64,000 bases of DNA from JBGTGG01 sp964398945 (GCA_964398945.1 CAYNOT010000010.1:124001-188000), one strand, 5' to 3'. Shown: positions 25,454 to 33,175, counted from the first letter of the stretch. Notes: generated from the letters alone by a model not told the origin. Numbers and translations: made by a program.

Positions 25454-28267
25454 TTATGGCCTGATCCGCGTCCGCGCGAGGGTTTTTCTTCTTTCCTTCC
25501 ACACAATCAGGATGGCCAGTAATGTAAGTACCAGGATATGGCTTGGTTCTGACATGCTTTGCGCATCTTCACTTGTATCGAGTGCCTTTTCACCGGAGAG
25601 AACTTGTTCCTGTTTTCTTAACAATGCCTTACGTTGTGCCTCATTTTCGACAACTATATAGGAAGTAACTGGAGTAAGGATTTTAGAGCTAAAACTCATT
25701 TCCACAAAATTTCCCCACTCTTCATCTGCAATTTCAGGATGGAGTTGGTGGCTCATCCATAATCCTTGAATATATGCCGCGGACCTCCAGTTCTTTTCAA
25801 TACTTTTTAGATCATTGATATCTATATTTTGATTTTTGAGAATTAAACTTGGTTCGGTATTGTCGGGTAAGTATGCTACCTGATTGTTTCCGTAACGATA
25901 CTCAAGCACTTCAGCGTTGAACGTTGTTTCATTTTCAACTGGTTTCAATAACTCTTTTAAAAGTGAATGTTTTACCAGTCCTCCATTATTATTTAAGCTG
26001 TAGTAGAATTCATTCTCGGGAAATGTAAATTGAAGATCCGAAAAGTTTTTGGGGAGTATAGCACCTTGCAGACTATCAGTAATTACAATCATTATGGGAT
26101 ACGAACTGTCGTTCCTATTATAGTTGTCCGTAAGGATCTTTTGAAAAGCCCTTTCCAGAAAAAATCCACCTGAGCGTTCTTGTTTTTCTATCTGATGCTC
26201 CCAGTCCTTTAGTGAAATTGTATTGACAATACTATTCGTAAAACTCACTTTGGCATCATCAGTTGTGAATTTGTTATTGCTTATGAATTTGTTGATTCTT
26301 TTTTGATAATCAGGCTTTGATGATTCATTGCCTTTTGAAACATCAAGTATGAAATGCAGGTAAGGGTTTCGTTTGACTTTCTTTAATGATGCTTTTGTTT
26401 CTACGGGAATGTAGGCGACATCCTTATTTTCGAAAAAGGCATTGCTACTTTCTTTTTCGGGATCCCCCAGTACAATTGTGTGGCCGTCAATTTTTAGCGT
26501 TACAGATTCTTTATGGATAAATTCAATTCCGGACTTTCTCGTCTCATCCTTTAAGAAGGGGAATATTTTAAAGGCTACCTTGTTTCCGGTAAGGTAGTAT
26601 AGAATTCCTGGATCGCGGTTTTCGTTTCGGATGTTAGTGTAAATCCATAGCGCTGATTTTTTTTCTGTGAGCATACCGGGTTCTTTTTTATCCCCCACAT
26701 ATAAGTAGTAATCACTTACCCAGCATCCGGTTGGCAATGTAAAGGTTGTTTCATATTCCACGCCCCAACGCTCTAGACTCTTGTTTGTTAGTTCTAAGTC
26801 TACCCAACTAACCCAATAATTTTCGTTGGCATCATACTGACTGGTAGATTCGATGTTGGAAATTTCAACTAATTTTTCGTTTTGTTCAATCGTTCTCTTT
26901 TTAACTTCACTTTCTCCAAAGAATACATTTTCAATGTGGTTTATTTTCGAATCAGACAGCGTTAAATTATCCAACACCAGCCAATTGTAAAAAAGTGAGA
27001 TAACCGGGGTCCCGTTTCCAACTATCCCCCCTGATCTTTCTTTATGTTTTTTAATCGTCTGAACCGATTTTTTTAATGATTTTTTGTCAAGGACATATTC
27101 TTTCGAATAGTCTGGGCTGTAGAGATAGGCAAGTGTTTGTTTTAATACATACTTGTCGTAGTATTGATTTGCGGCAATGAAACAAGGGATGACCAACAGG
27201 CCAACGAGCAAAATGGTTATTGTAATTTTTTTATTTAAATAATTGCTAAGGTATTTTATGTCTGATGAAAGTTGTTGAAAATGAACAATAAAAAGGACAA
27301 TTGGGGTCAACATTAGAAACCCTGTTCCAGCTGCAATAATGGCGAGTATGGAAAGGGGTAAAAAGGGGAGGAAGACGAGGAAGAAGTATAGCGTATAAAT
27401 GAAGGTAATTGATCTTCCAGTAAAAAGAATTAGTCTGTATCTTTCTTTAGTAAGATCAGGTAGACAAAGTAGTACTCCATTAATGCCGGCAAGAATATAA
27501 AACCAGTAATTGGAAAAGTCGCCAAAAATCCCATCAAAACTTCCACCGAATTCATTCCAAAGCAATCCATTATTGATGCCCAACCCTAGTAATGGAAAAA
27601 TAATCGTAAATGGAATCAACCAAATCAATTTATTCTGTTTATAAAACCCCCCTTTTTTCTTTCCAAGAATAACAATACCTCTTAGTAGAAAGAATAGGAA
27701 TATCACGGTTGCTGCAACAATAAGGATAAGAAGAGCATGAAATCCGAAATCACTGCCAAGGGGTTGCCAAAATGGAAGTACAACCTGAAGGAAGATATAC
27801 CAGACGGTTGGAATAAGCATTGCGAATAGAAAGTTCTTCCACGGGGCATTTCGATCGGAAGAAGTATGTATGGTTATTATCAGAAGCGCATATACCAACG
27901 TAGGCATTAAAAATGTTCCGGAATAAAAAATCATATTTTCTGGAATCATCCAGCGAGGGATTGACCGCGGTATTATTTCATCCGAAAAAAGGCCAAAGAG
28001 ATACAGGAAGGGGATGTAGAGGAGTAGCGTAATTGCTCCGTAGTAGATTGAAATGTTCCCCTTTAGATTTATACTTAAAAAGGCATATACCATATTCATG
28101 AACCCCAATGCAAATACGGCTAAGCTGAACCACTTCCAGTAGGAAATATTCATTGGAGTTAATAGGCTTTTGATTATTCTGAACTCAGAATAGAAGAGGA
28201 TTGCCAGCATGACTGTAGGAACTGTATTGATTATGAAAATCCAGCGCGGGTTAAGCAGTTTGTTCAT
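25454..28267 (-). CDS. XrtN system VIT-domain protein
   Basis: 937 residues. The N-terminal ~390 residues contain about 12 hydrophobic helices; the middle (about 440-620) is a VIT-like beta-rich region (WVSWVDLELTNKSLERWGVEYETTFTLPTGCWV, interrupted), followed by a von Willebrand-like part and a C-terminal sorting tail. The tail reads SEPSHILVLTLLAILIVW followed by KERRK: a short Pro motif, one membrane helix and a basic end, as in exosortase substrates. The start overlaps the exosortase gene by 17 bp. This dedicated pair is known from Bacteroidota as XrtN and its VIT protein. The biological role of the protein is unknown. Confidence 0.88.
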   Translation of the reverse strand: MNKLLNPRWIFIINTVPTVMLAILFYSEFRIIKSLLTPMNISYWKWFSLAVFALGFMNMVYAFLSINLKGNISIYYGAITLLLYIPFLYLFGLFSDEIIPRSIPRWMIPENMIFYSGTFLMPTLVYALLIITIHTSSDRNAPWKNFLFAMLIPTVWYIFLQVVLPFWQPLGSDFGFHALLILIVAATVIFLFFLLRGIVILGKKKGGFYKQNKLIWLIPFTIIFPLLGLGINNGLLWNEFGGSFDGIFGDFSNYWFYILAGINGVLLCLPDLTKERYRLILFTGRSITFIYTLYFFLVFLPFLPLSILAIIAAGTGFLMLTPIVLFIVHFQQLSSDIKYLSNYLNKKITITILLVGLLVIPCFIAANQYYDKYVLKQTLAYLYSPDYSKEYVLDKKSLKKSVQTIKKHKERSGGIVGNGTPVISLFYNWLVLDNLTLSDSKINHIENVFFGESEVKKRTIEQNEKLVEISNIESTSQYDANENYWVSWVDLELTNKSLERWGVEYETTFTLPTGCWVSDYYLYVGDKKEPGMLTEKKSALWIYTNIRNENRDPGILYYLTGNKVAFKIFPFLKDETRKSGIEFIHKESVTLKIDGHTIVLGDPEKESSNAFFENKDVAYIPVETKASLKKVKRNPYLHFILDVSKGNESSKPDYQKRINKFISNNKFTTDDAKVSFTNSIVNTISLKDWEHQIEKQERSGGFFLERAFQKILTDNYNRNDSSYPIMIVITDSLQGAILPKNFSDLQFTFPENEFYYSLNNNGGLVKHSLLKELLKPVENETTFNAEVLEYRYGNNQVAYLPDNTEPSLILKNQNIDINDLKSIEKNWRSAAYIQGLWMSHQLHPEIADEEWGNFVEMSFSSKILTPVTSYIVVENEAQRKALLRKQEQVLSGEKALDTSEDAQSMSEPSHILVLTLLAILIVWKERRKTLARTRIRP

Positions 28268-28784
28268 GTTTAAATTTTGGATTGGTTAGAAAGGATTCAA
28301 CAACGAGGTAGATTACAATTAAGAAAAATAAATACGTGAAGATGCCTTCGGCTTGATGAAACCAAACGGGCCTGTCCATTTTCAGCCGGTAGGATTCCAA
28401 AAAAATGGAAAGTAATATCCGGGAAGAATTGGCAAATACTGTAATCGGATAAGCAAGGAAAAGTGACAAAGGCAAGAGCATAAATGAATCTTTACTTGGA
28501 AGATATTTTTTCCCTAGAAAGCTTATCATCATAAAGCACAGTACCATAAAATTGAACCCTGAGCACGATTTATTGATTACAATATTCAAGGGTTCATGAT
28601 AATAACCTGTTCCTTGAATATAAAGGGCATCTGAATTTGTAATCATTTCGATAATTGCATTGGTGGGCCGTAAGAGAAAAACCAATTCATCACTTTTAAC
28701 GGCTCCATACCAAAATTTCATTGCCACAAATGCGCAAGTGGCCAATATATAGAAGAGGTAGTCTAAGTATTTTGTTTTGTTCAT
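28251..28784 (-). CDS. xrtN: Exosortase N
   Basis: 177 residues, about five to six membrane helices. The exosortase catalytic triad is visible: Cys74 in NKSCSGFNF, Arg122 in ANSSRILLSIFLE and His143 in WFHQAEGIFTY. These membrane-embedded transpeptidases cut proteins carrying a C-terminal Pro-motif/helix/basic tail. The only obvious client here is the overlapping VIT-domain gene downstream, a one-to-one arrangement characteristic of the XrtN type. No exopolysaccharide cluster is adjacent. Confidence 0.88.
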   Translation of the reverse strand: MNKTKYLDYLFYILATCAFVAMKFWYGAVKSDELVFLLRPTNAIIEMITNSDALYIQGTGYYHEPLNIVINKSCSGFNFMVLCFMMISFLGKKYLPSKDSFMLLPLSLFLAYPITVFANSSRILLSIFLESYRLKMDRPVWFHQAEGIFTYLFFLIVIYLVVESFLTNPKFKHEQTA

Positions 28785-28814
28785 GTGAAGAATTTTAGGA
28801 AAAGGAGTATTGAA

Positions 28815-28853
28815 ATCCGCCTGACCAAAGCCATAGCAAGTGATCAGGCGGAT
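28815..28853 (-). terminator. Hairpin terminator of creD
   Basis: ATCCGCCTGA (28815-28824) and TCAGGCGGAT (28844-28853) form a perfect 10-bp stem. On the minus strand it lies 9 bp after the creD stop. The T tract after it is short (TTTC), so termination may be partial, letting some transcripts run into xrtN. Confidence 0.6.
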
Positions 28854-28862
28854 AAATATAAT

Positions 28863-30266
28863 TTATACAACAGCAGGTTCCTTATACCAACTTATTCTCC
28901 GCGAGAAGAACATCAGCACCCCGATTATCAGGAACAGGCCGATGCTTCCAATCAACAATGAGAAATCCTGCAATTGGATAATCACAAAAATGAATGCGTA
29001 AAAGGTTACAAGCAACAAACTCAATAATACAGCCAGCCTGATTTTTCGTAAAAATGAAATTGAATAAAAAGTAATCAGCAAAACCGTTGCACCGGATGCC
29101 AACAGATACGCAATGTCATATCCCAGTTGTTCGGAAATACTCAGCAATAACGAATAGTAAATTATAAGCGCTGCTCCGATGAGGATATACTGAAACGGAT
29201 GAATTCGGATTTTTTGTGTTACCTCTACCAGAAACAATGAAATGAATGTTAGCACGATAATGAGTACACCATACTTTGAAGTGCGCATACTTTTTTGATA
29301 TTGATCCACCGGGACCAAAAGTTTAACACCAAATTCTGCCCCACTCAGGTTTTGGTTGTCCTCGGTCCATTGTTGTGAAAACGGCCTGTTGAAATGGAGC
29401 ACCTTCCAGGTGGCAGAAAAGCCGGTTTCCGAAACTTCGCGCGATTGCGGAATAAATTCACCGTCAAAGCTTGGGTCTGCCCACGGCCCGGAAATTTTTA
29501 CAGTTGTATTTTTTCCTGCCGGAATAAAATCCAGGCGTTGGCTTCCTTTCACATCTATGTCAATTGCAACGGTACCTTTAAAATCTTCTTTTGATTTCCA
29601 GTTTAAGTTTGCTTTTATACCCGTGGTGGATATGTTTTGATCCTGTGGATAAAGCTCGTTTTGCTTTCGGACAGAAATGCCCATTTTGTTGGAAGGCGCT
29701 GTTGCCAGTTGTTCAGTGCCTACCATAAATTTGGGATCTTCATTGATACCGCGTAAATCCGTAATCCCTAAAATCATATAAGCATCTTTCCATTGCACTA
29801 AGTCTTCCTGGATTTTCAGGGATTCAAAATCAGGAAAGGCAAATGTTGACTGAAAGTTAAGTTGTGATTTGTATACAACGGCATCAAAAATTCCGCGGTT
29901 GAGCGTTTCGGGGTTCACCGTTCCTTCGATGGATAATTGTTCCGGAAGAAAGTATGCCCGCTCAAGATGCTCCCTGATTTCTTTTCCTTCTTTTTCCCGG
30001 TCGATAATCGTTTGCTTGATGTACGGGATCACGAGCACAGGCCCCGAAAGTGTCTGGCTCTTCGACCATTTTTCACCAACCTCATTAATGACTTCATCTG
30101 AGCGTTGTTGCCGTTCAAAAATAAGGTCCTCAATCCATGCTGAAGGGATGAGCAGGATGAGTACGAGAAATCCAATCGATCCAAGCTTAACAGTGATGGA
30201 TTCCTGAATCCAATTGTTAAAGCGGTCGAAGATGTTGGGTTGTTGTTGAGTGTTAGTTGTTTCCAT
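28863..30266 (-). CDS. creD: CreD-family inner membrane protein
   Basis: 467 residues. One N-terminal membrane helix (about 27-46), then a large periplasmic domain with the conserved SGPVLVIPY motif, and about five helices at the C-terminus (about 335-460). Length and layout match CreD, an inner membrane protein tied to envelope integrity and beta-lactam response in Gram-negatives. In Bacteroidota it is usually next to a small winged-helix regulator, as here. A palindrome TAAAAGTACTTTTA 66 bp upstream is shared with the regulator operon. Confidence 0.92.
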   Translation of the reverse strand: METTNTQQQPNIFDRFNNWIQESITVKLGSIGFLVLILLIPSAWIEDLIFERQQRSDEVINEVGEKWSKSQTLSGPVLVIPYIKQTIIDREKEGKEIREHLERAYFLPEQLSIEGTVNPETLNRGIFDAVVYKSQLNFQSTFAFPDFESLKIQEDLVQWKDAYMILGITDLRGINEDPKFMVGTEQLATAPSNKMGISVRKQNELYPQDQNISTTGIKANLNWKSKEDFKGTVAIDIDVKGSQRLDFIPAGKNTTVKISGPWADPSFDGEFIPQSREVSETGFSATWKVLHFNRPFSQQWTEDNQNLSGAEFGVKLLVPVDQYQKSMRTSKYGVLIIVLTFISLFLVEVTQKIRIHPFQYILIGAALIIYYSLLLSISEQLGYDIAYLLASGATVLLITFYSISFLRKIRLAVLLSLLLVTFYAFIFVIIQLQDFSLLIGSIGLFLIIGVLMFFSRRISWYKEPAVV

Positions 30267-30331
30267 GGAGTAAGAGTATTTAAGATTTTATAATGATGGA
30301 TTTATTGATTTGTAATTGCGGAGTTGTTTTT

Positions 30332-30345
30332 TAAAAGTACTTTTA
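30332..30345. promoter_or_regulatory. Palindromic operator upstream of creD
   Basis: TAAAAGTACTTTTA is a perfect 14-bp palindrome. Its core AAAGTACTTT (30334-30343) recurs exactly at 31298-31307, just before the membrane-protein/regulator operon. The two sites flank the regulator gene. Confidence 0.6.
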
Positions 30346-30370
30346 TATTCAAAGTGAATGGTTAAAAAAA

Positions 30371-30673
30371 TTATTGTTTTTGTTGTTTCACCAACATTTC
30401 GAGGGCATCGATATGTTTTCGGAATGCATTCCTTCCTTTTTCGGTGGCTTTGTATTTGGTATTTGGTTTCCGGTCTACGAACGCCTTGTTTACGGAAACG
30501 TACTTCTCTTTTTCAAGTGCTTTGATGTTGGAAGCCAGGTTTCCATCGGTAACGTCCAGCAGCTCCTTTAAGGAATTAAAATCAAAGGCATCGTTCGATA
30601 CCAACACCGTCATGATCTGTAATCGTGTTCGGTGCTCCAATAACTTATCGAGATGGTCGAAAGGATTTTTCAC
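30371..30673 (-). CDS. Winged-helix transcriptional regulator (creD-associated)
   Basis: 100 residues forming a single winged helix: FDHLDKLLEHRTRLQIMTVLVSNDAFDFNSLKELLDVTDGNLASNIKALEKEKYVSVNKAF (interrupted), with recognition helix around TDGNLASNIKALE and a wing rich in Lys/Arg. This is the small MarR/ArsR-like family commonly found beside creD in Bacteroidota. It overlaps the upstream membrane-protein gene by 4 bp (ATGA). It probably binds the AAAGTACTTT sites before both its own operon and creD (inference). Confidence 0.88.
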   Translation of the reverse strand: MKNPFDHLDKLLEHRTRLQIMTVLVSNDAFDFNSLKELLDVTDGNLASNIKALEKEKYVSVNKAFVDRKPNTKYKATEKGRNAFRKHIDALEMLVKQQKQ

Positions 30674-31293
30674 CGGTCGTATTTAAAATACATGGCAGAT
30701 CCATACACAATATGCATCACCCCGAAACCGATGGTCCAGAATAACAGGCCATACCCGGGCAGCAATGCAGAAATTAATCCAATGATGATTTCGGTATAGC
30801 CGAGGTAACGGATTTCATCGAACGTATTTCCACTGGCGTTTAACAATGCCAGTCCGTAAAATATCAGGCAAGCCGGGGCAGCCAACCCATAGTGGCCATT
30901 GTAGAGCATGATGAGGATAAAAAGCCCTCCGGTAACGAGCGGTATAGCCAGATTAACCACTAATTTCTTACTGGTGCTGTTCCAGAATTTTTGATTCATC
31001 CGTTTGGCTTTTCGCTGGCTGAGGATGACCCCGGTTGTTAAAGATGCAAAAAGCACGATGGCTGCCAATGCCAAAAGTTTGTACAAATTAGTAGGATCCT
31101 GAATCGAGTAAATTCGATAGTTGAATGGGGAAATTGGGTAGTGAACGATGTAGTAGGCCCCTATAGCACCTACTATGGCATAAATTCCAGCGAGTACGCC
31201 CGAAAGCCCACTGAGCGAAATCACTTTAACGGATCGTTCCATTAAGTTTCGGATGGAAGCCAGATCCTGCGAATAATCCTGTTTTTCCTTCAT
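30670..31293 (-). CDS. Six-helix membrane protein, partner of the winged-helix regulator
   Basis: 207 residues from the ATG at 31293; the open frame continues 15 codons upstream but these lie over the promoter. After a soluble N-terminus (about 1-30) there are around six hydrophobic helices arranged in pairs (about 30-50, 72-92, 110-130, 133-150, 160-180, 185-203). No family function is known to me. It is translationally coupled to the regulator (ATGA overlap), and may act as a membrane sensor for it. Confidence 0.8.
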   Translation of the reverse strand: MKEKQDYSQDLASIRNLMERSVKVISLSGLSGVLAGIYAIVGAIGAYYIVHYPISPFNYRIYSIQDPTNLYKLLALAAIVLFASLTTGVILSQRKAKRMNQKFWNSTSKKLVVNLAIPLVTGGLFILIMLYNGHYGLAAPACLIFYGLALLNASGNTFDEIRYLGYTEIIIGLISALLPGYGLLFWTIGFGVMHIVYGSAMYFKYDR

Positions 31294-31294
31294 T

Positions 31295-31321
31295 GCAAAA
31301 GTACTTTGAGATACAAAGTTA
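31295..31321 (-). promoter_or_regulatory. Promoter and AAAGTACTTT operator of the regulator operon
   Basis: On the minus strand, TAACTTTGT (31321-31313) fits the phylum's -7 element, 20 bp before the start codon. The AAAGTACTTT palindrome (31298-31307) sits between this element and the ATG, where a bound regulator would block transcription. TACTTTTGC (31303-31295) is an alternative -7 element. Confidence 0.5.
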
Positions 31322-31414
31322 ATAGTATAGGGATACAACGCAAGTGTGGGGGATAAGTTTTTGGGAATTTATGAGTTTATAGTTAATCGTTTTGATGATT
31401 GTTATCTCTGGGGT

Positions 31415-31608
31415 TAGTCAGATATGCCATCTGCTTTTGACTGACAGGGTATTGCAATATATAATTCCCATGGAATACCTCTTGCAGTGTATTTAGAATC
31501 GTGGATTGGATTATTATGATGTAGGGTTCGCTAGTCTGGGTTTTCGGTCATTCCAATATAGAAGCGATTCAGCTTTGCAGAGAAAAGTATATAAACGTGA
31601 TAATTCAT
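31415..31608 (-). pseudogene. Decayed GIY-YIG nuclease gene
   Basis: From an ATG at 31608 the minus strand reads MNYHVYILFSAKLNRFYIGMTENPD and then a stop. This is close to the start of the intact GIY-YIG gene at 31694-31990, and the similarity continues at DNA level to about 31430 despite stops and indels. Near 31415-31430 the minus strand reads GGCATATCTGACTAACC, a likely degraded copy of the tRNA-Asn anticodon arm that ends the intact gene. Confidence 0.7.
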
Positions 31609-31618
31609 AGTAACCAAC

Positions 31619-31640
31619 AAAAAAGGCCACTTACGTGGCC
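31619..31640 (-). terminator. Terminator after the second tRNA-Asn fragment
   Basis: GGCCAC-TTAC-GTGGCC hairpin followed on the minus strand by six T. It is nearly identical to the hairpin after the intact tRNA-Asn (32102-32121), so it was duplicated with the tRNA 3' end. The decayed GIY-YIG gene starts 10 bp beyond. Confidence 0.8.
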
Positions 31641-31648
31641 TCTTGATG

Positions 31649-31708
31649 CTCCTCCTCTAGGACTTGAACCTTCCCGATAACTATCGGGACTGGTTAACAG
31701 TCAGATGC
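31649..31708 (-). repeat. Partial tRNA-Asn copy (3' fragment) with embedded palindrome
   Basis: Minus strand: the anticodon arm GCATCTGACTGTTAA and the T arm plus acceptor 3' strand (GGTTCAAGTCCTAGAGGAGGAG) match the intact tRNA-Asn at 32130-32203. The bases between them are replaced by CCAG and TCCCGATAGTTATCGGGA, an 8-bp inverted repeat. The tRNA 5' half is absent; the GIY-YIG coding sequence occupies its place and runs into the fragment. Confidence 0.8.
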
Positions 31709-31990
31709 AGTCTCTTTTTTTATGCGGTCAATCAAATCTGGGTATTTCTTTAAATTCTCTATAAAAACCCTGCTTTTTTTGGACTTGATCAATCGCTCGA
31801 GGTTCAAAGCGTGCCCTTTTGATTGACAGGGAATCGAGAGGTACAATTCCCAAGGAATCCCCTTTGCAGTATACTTTGCCCCATCGATTGGTGTATTGTG
31901 AAAGAGGATTCGCTTTTCAAGATTTTCAGTCATCCCGATATAAAAGCGTTTCAGCTTTATAGAGAAAATAATGTAAACGCAATAGTCCAT
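31694..31990 (-). CDS. GIY-YIG nuclease family protein with tRNA-derived C-terminus
   Basis: 98 residues. The GIY-YIG module is clear: YCVYIIFS (the GIY-equivalent strand), FYIGMTENLEKRILFHN (YIG strand and catalytic Arg), and ALNLERLIKSKKSRVFIENL (catalytic Glu). This short stand-alone type is widespread in Bacteroidota and mostly uncharacterised; members cut DNA. The last codons (ASDC and stop) are encoded by the tRNA-Asn anticodon-arm sequence GCATCTGACTGTTAA in the fragment at 31649-31708. The start codon lies 10 bp after a duplicated tRNA terminator. These features suggest the gene moves or duplicates as a unit with tRNA-Asn 3' sequence. Confidence 0.88.
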   Translation of the reverse strand: MDYCVYIIFSIKLKRFYIGMTENLEKRILFHNTPIDGAKYTAKGIPWELYLSIPCQSKGHALNLERLIKSKKSRVFIENLKKYPDLIDRIKKETASDC

Positions 31991-31998
31991 AAGCTAAC

Positions 31999-32022
31999 AA
32001 AAAAGGCCACCCAATGGCGGCC
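31999..32022 (-). terminator. Terminator after the first tRNA-Asn fragment
   Basis: GGCCACC-CAAT-GGCGGCC (one mismatch) followed on the minus strand by a T tract. It is diverged from the hairpins at 31625-31640 and 32106-32121 but in the same relative place. The GIY-YIG start codon follows closely. Confidence 0.7.
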
Positions 32023-32030
32023 TTTGAATG

Positions 32031-32090
32031 CTCTTCCTCTAGGACTTGAACCTTCCCGATAGCTATCGGGACTGGTTAACAGTCAGATGC
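32031..32090 (-). repeat. Partial tRNA-Asn copy (3' fragment) with perfect 18-bp palindrome
   Basis: Same organisation as the fragment at 31649-31708: anticodon arm, TCCCGATAGCTATCGGGA (32054-32071, a perfect palindrome), T arm and acceptor 3' strand. It lies between the intact tRNA-Asn and the GIY-YIG gene, preceded by only about 11 bases of unrelated sequence after the tRNA terminator. Confidence 0.8.
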
Positions 32091-32101
32091 GGCCTTCATT
32101 T

Positions 32102-32121
32102 AAAAGGCCACTTACGTGGCC
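32102..32121 (-). terminator. Terminator of tRNA-Asn
   Basis: GGCCAC-TTAC-GTGGCC stem-loop 9 bp after the tRNA 3' end, followed on the minus strand by TTTTA. Confidence 0.75.
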
Positions 32122-32129
32122 TCTTGATG

Positions 32130-32203
32130 CTCCTCCTCTAGGACTTGAACCTAGGACCCTCTGATTAACAGTCAGATGCTCTAACCAGCTGAGCTAAGGA
32201 GGA
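32130..32203 (-). tRNA. tRNA-Asn (GTT)
   Basis: Complete cloverleaf on the minus strand: acceptor TCCTCCT/AGGAGGA, D arm with GCTC/GAGC, anticodon stem TCTGA/TCAGA with loop CTGTTAA (anticodon GTT), T arm CTAGG/CCTAG with TTCAAGT. Discriminator G, CCA not encoded. Its 3' part is copied twice downstream. Confidence 0.96.
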
Positions 32204-32674
32204 AAATTTGGGAGTGCAATATTAAGGCTTGTGGCCAAAAACGCAAAGCGTTCTTCAAAATTTGTTTCGATGCATTCAAACCCCTTTTGCGGAGAACTTA
32301 TTACGAAGGGCACAGGAATTTCAAAATACTTGATAAAACTATATTCAAGTTGCGCCCCACCCCGGATTTCATTCCGGGGTCTTTAAACCGAATACCGTGG
32401 AGCAACATAAGATGCCGGAACGGTGTCTGGGCATGGTACCCTGTAGGTGGTGAGTAGAAACTACAGGGTGAACTGTTTTTTTATAAGAACCCACAAATGA
32501 AAAAGCAAAAACTTTGGTTCACCTGTTGTTTATTCCTAAAATAAAGACATAATGTCTGTTTACTCGATTCAATAGGTTTAAAAATAAGCCATTGTGGCGT
32601 AAAAATCCTATCGGCACACTTTTCAATAATAGGATCGTACAAACAAAATTTAAAAAACCTTAAAAATTAAAATT
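32204..32674. other. Gene-free region before hsp20 with three inverted repeats
   Basis: No ORF that I can support. Three palindromic structures are visible: ACCCCGGA/TCCGGGGT (32359-32380), also present at 60076-60097; ACCCTGTAG/CTACAGGGT with a 14-base loop and a following T-rich stretch (32438-32469); and AGACATAATGTCT (32545-32557), a 13-bp palindrome about 120 bp upstream of hsp20 that could be an operator. No clear heat-shock operator (CIRCE) was found. Confidence 0.5.
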
Positions 32675-33112
32675 ATGAGTATAGTAAGATTTAAACCCGT
32701 CAATGACTTTGCGCCAGCGTCATTCAGTCATTTAATTGATCGTTTTTTCAACGATAACATTGCGCGTTCCGGAGGTTCGGCTTATTCATTTGTTCCGAAA
32801 GTGGATGTGTTGGAGAATGAAAATGGATTCGAAATCCACGTAGCTGCTCCGGGTATGAACAAAGAAGATTTCAAAATTGATTTGAATGAGAAGTACTTGA
32901 CCATCAGCGGTGAGCGCAAGTACAAAAATGAAAAGAAAGAGCAGAATTTCCATTCCATCGAAACACAGTATGGTTCGTTTAGCCGTTCTTTCACACTTCC
33001 TGAAAATGTTGATTCCAACAAGATAGCGGCAAGCTATACCAATGGAATTTTAGAAGTCAACATTCCAAAGGATGAAAAGAAAGCACTTAAAACTACGATC
33101 AAAGTAAACTAA
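32675..33112 (+). CDS. Hsp20/alpha-crystallin small heat shock protein
   Basis: 145 residues. The alpha-crystallin domain spans about 38-135: VPKVDVLENENGFEIHVAAPGMNKEDFKIDLNEKYLTISGE (interrupted) through the conserved Phe/Arg strand FSRSFTLPENVD and SYTNGILEVNIPK, with a short N-terminal arm (FNDN) and a C-terminal tail. Small heat shock proteins hold unfolding proteins for later refolding. It stands alone, ending in a terminator, and is followed by the HtrA protease gene. Confidence 0.96.
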   Translation: MSIVRFKPVNDFAPASFSHLIDRFFNDNIARSGGSAYSFVPKVDVLENENGFEIHVAAPGMNKEDFKIDLNEKYLTISGERKYKNEKKEQNFHSIETQYGSFSRSFTLPENVDSNKIAASYTNGILEVNIPKDEKKALKTTIKVN

Positions 33113-33135
33113 AGATAGCATAGGTGGGTTGTTTT

Positions 33136-33175
33136 AGGGTTGGTCCCTCGTTACCAGATGGGATCAACCCTTTTT
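33136..33175 (+). terminator. Terminator of hsp20
   Basis: AGGGTTGGTCCC pairs with GGGATCAACCCT (one mismatch) and is followed by TTTTT. Confidence 0.8.

Noticed and set aside
31649..32203. Three tRNA-Asn-like repeats considered as a CRISPR or simple repeat array
   Set aside because: Spacing is irregular, spacers are genes and terminators, and the repeats are clearly tRNA-derived.
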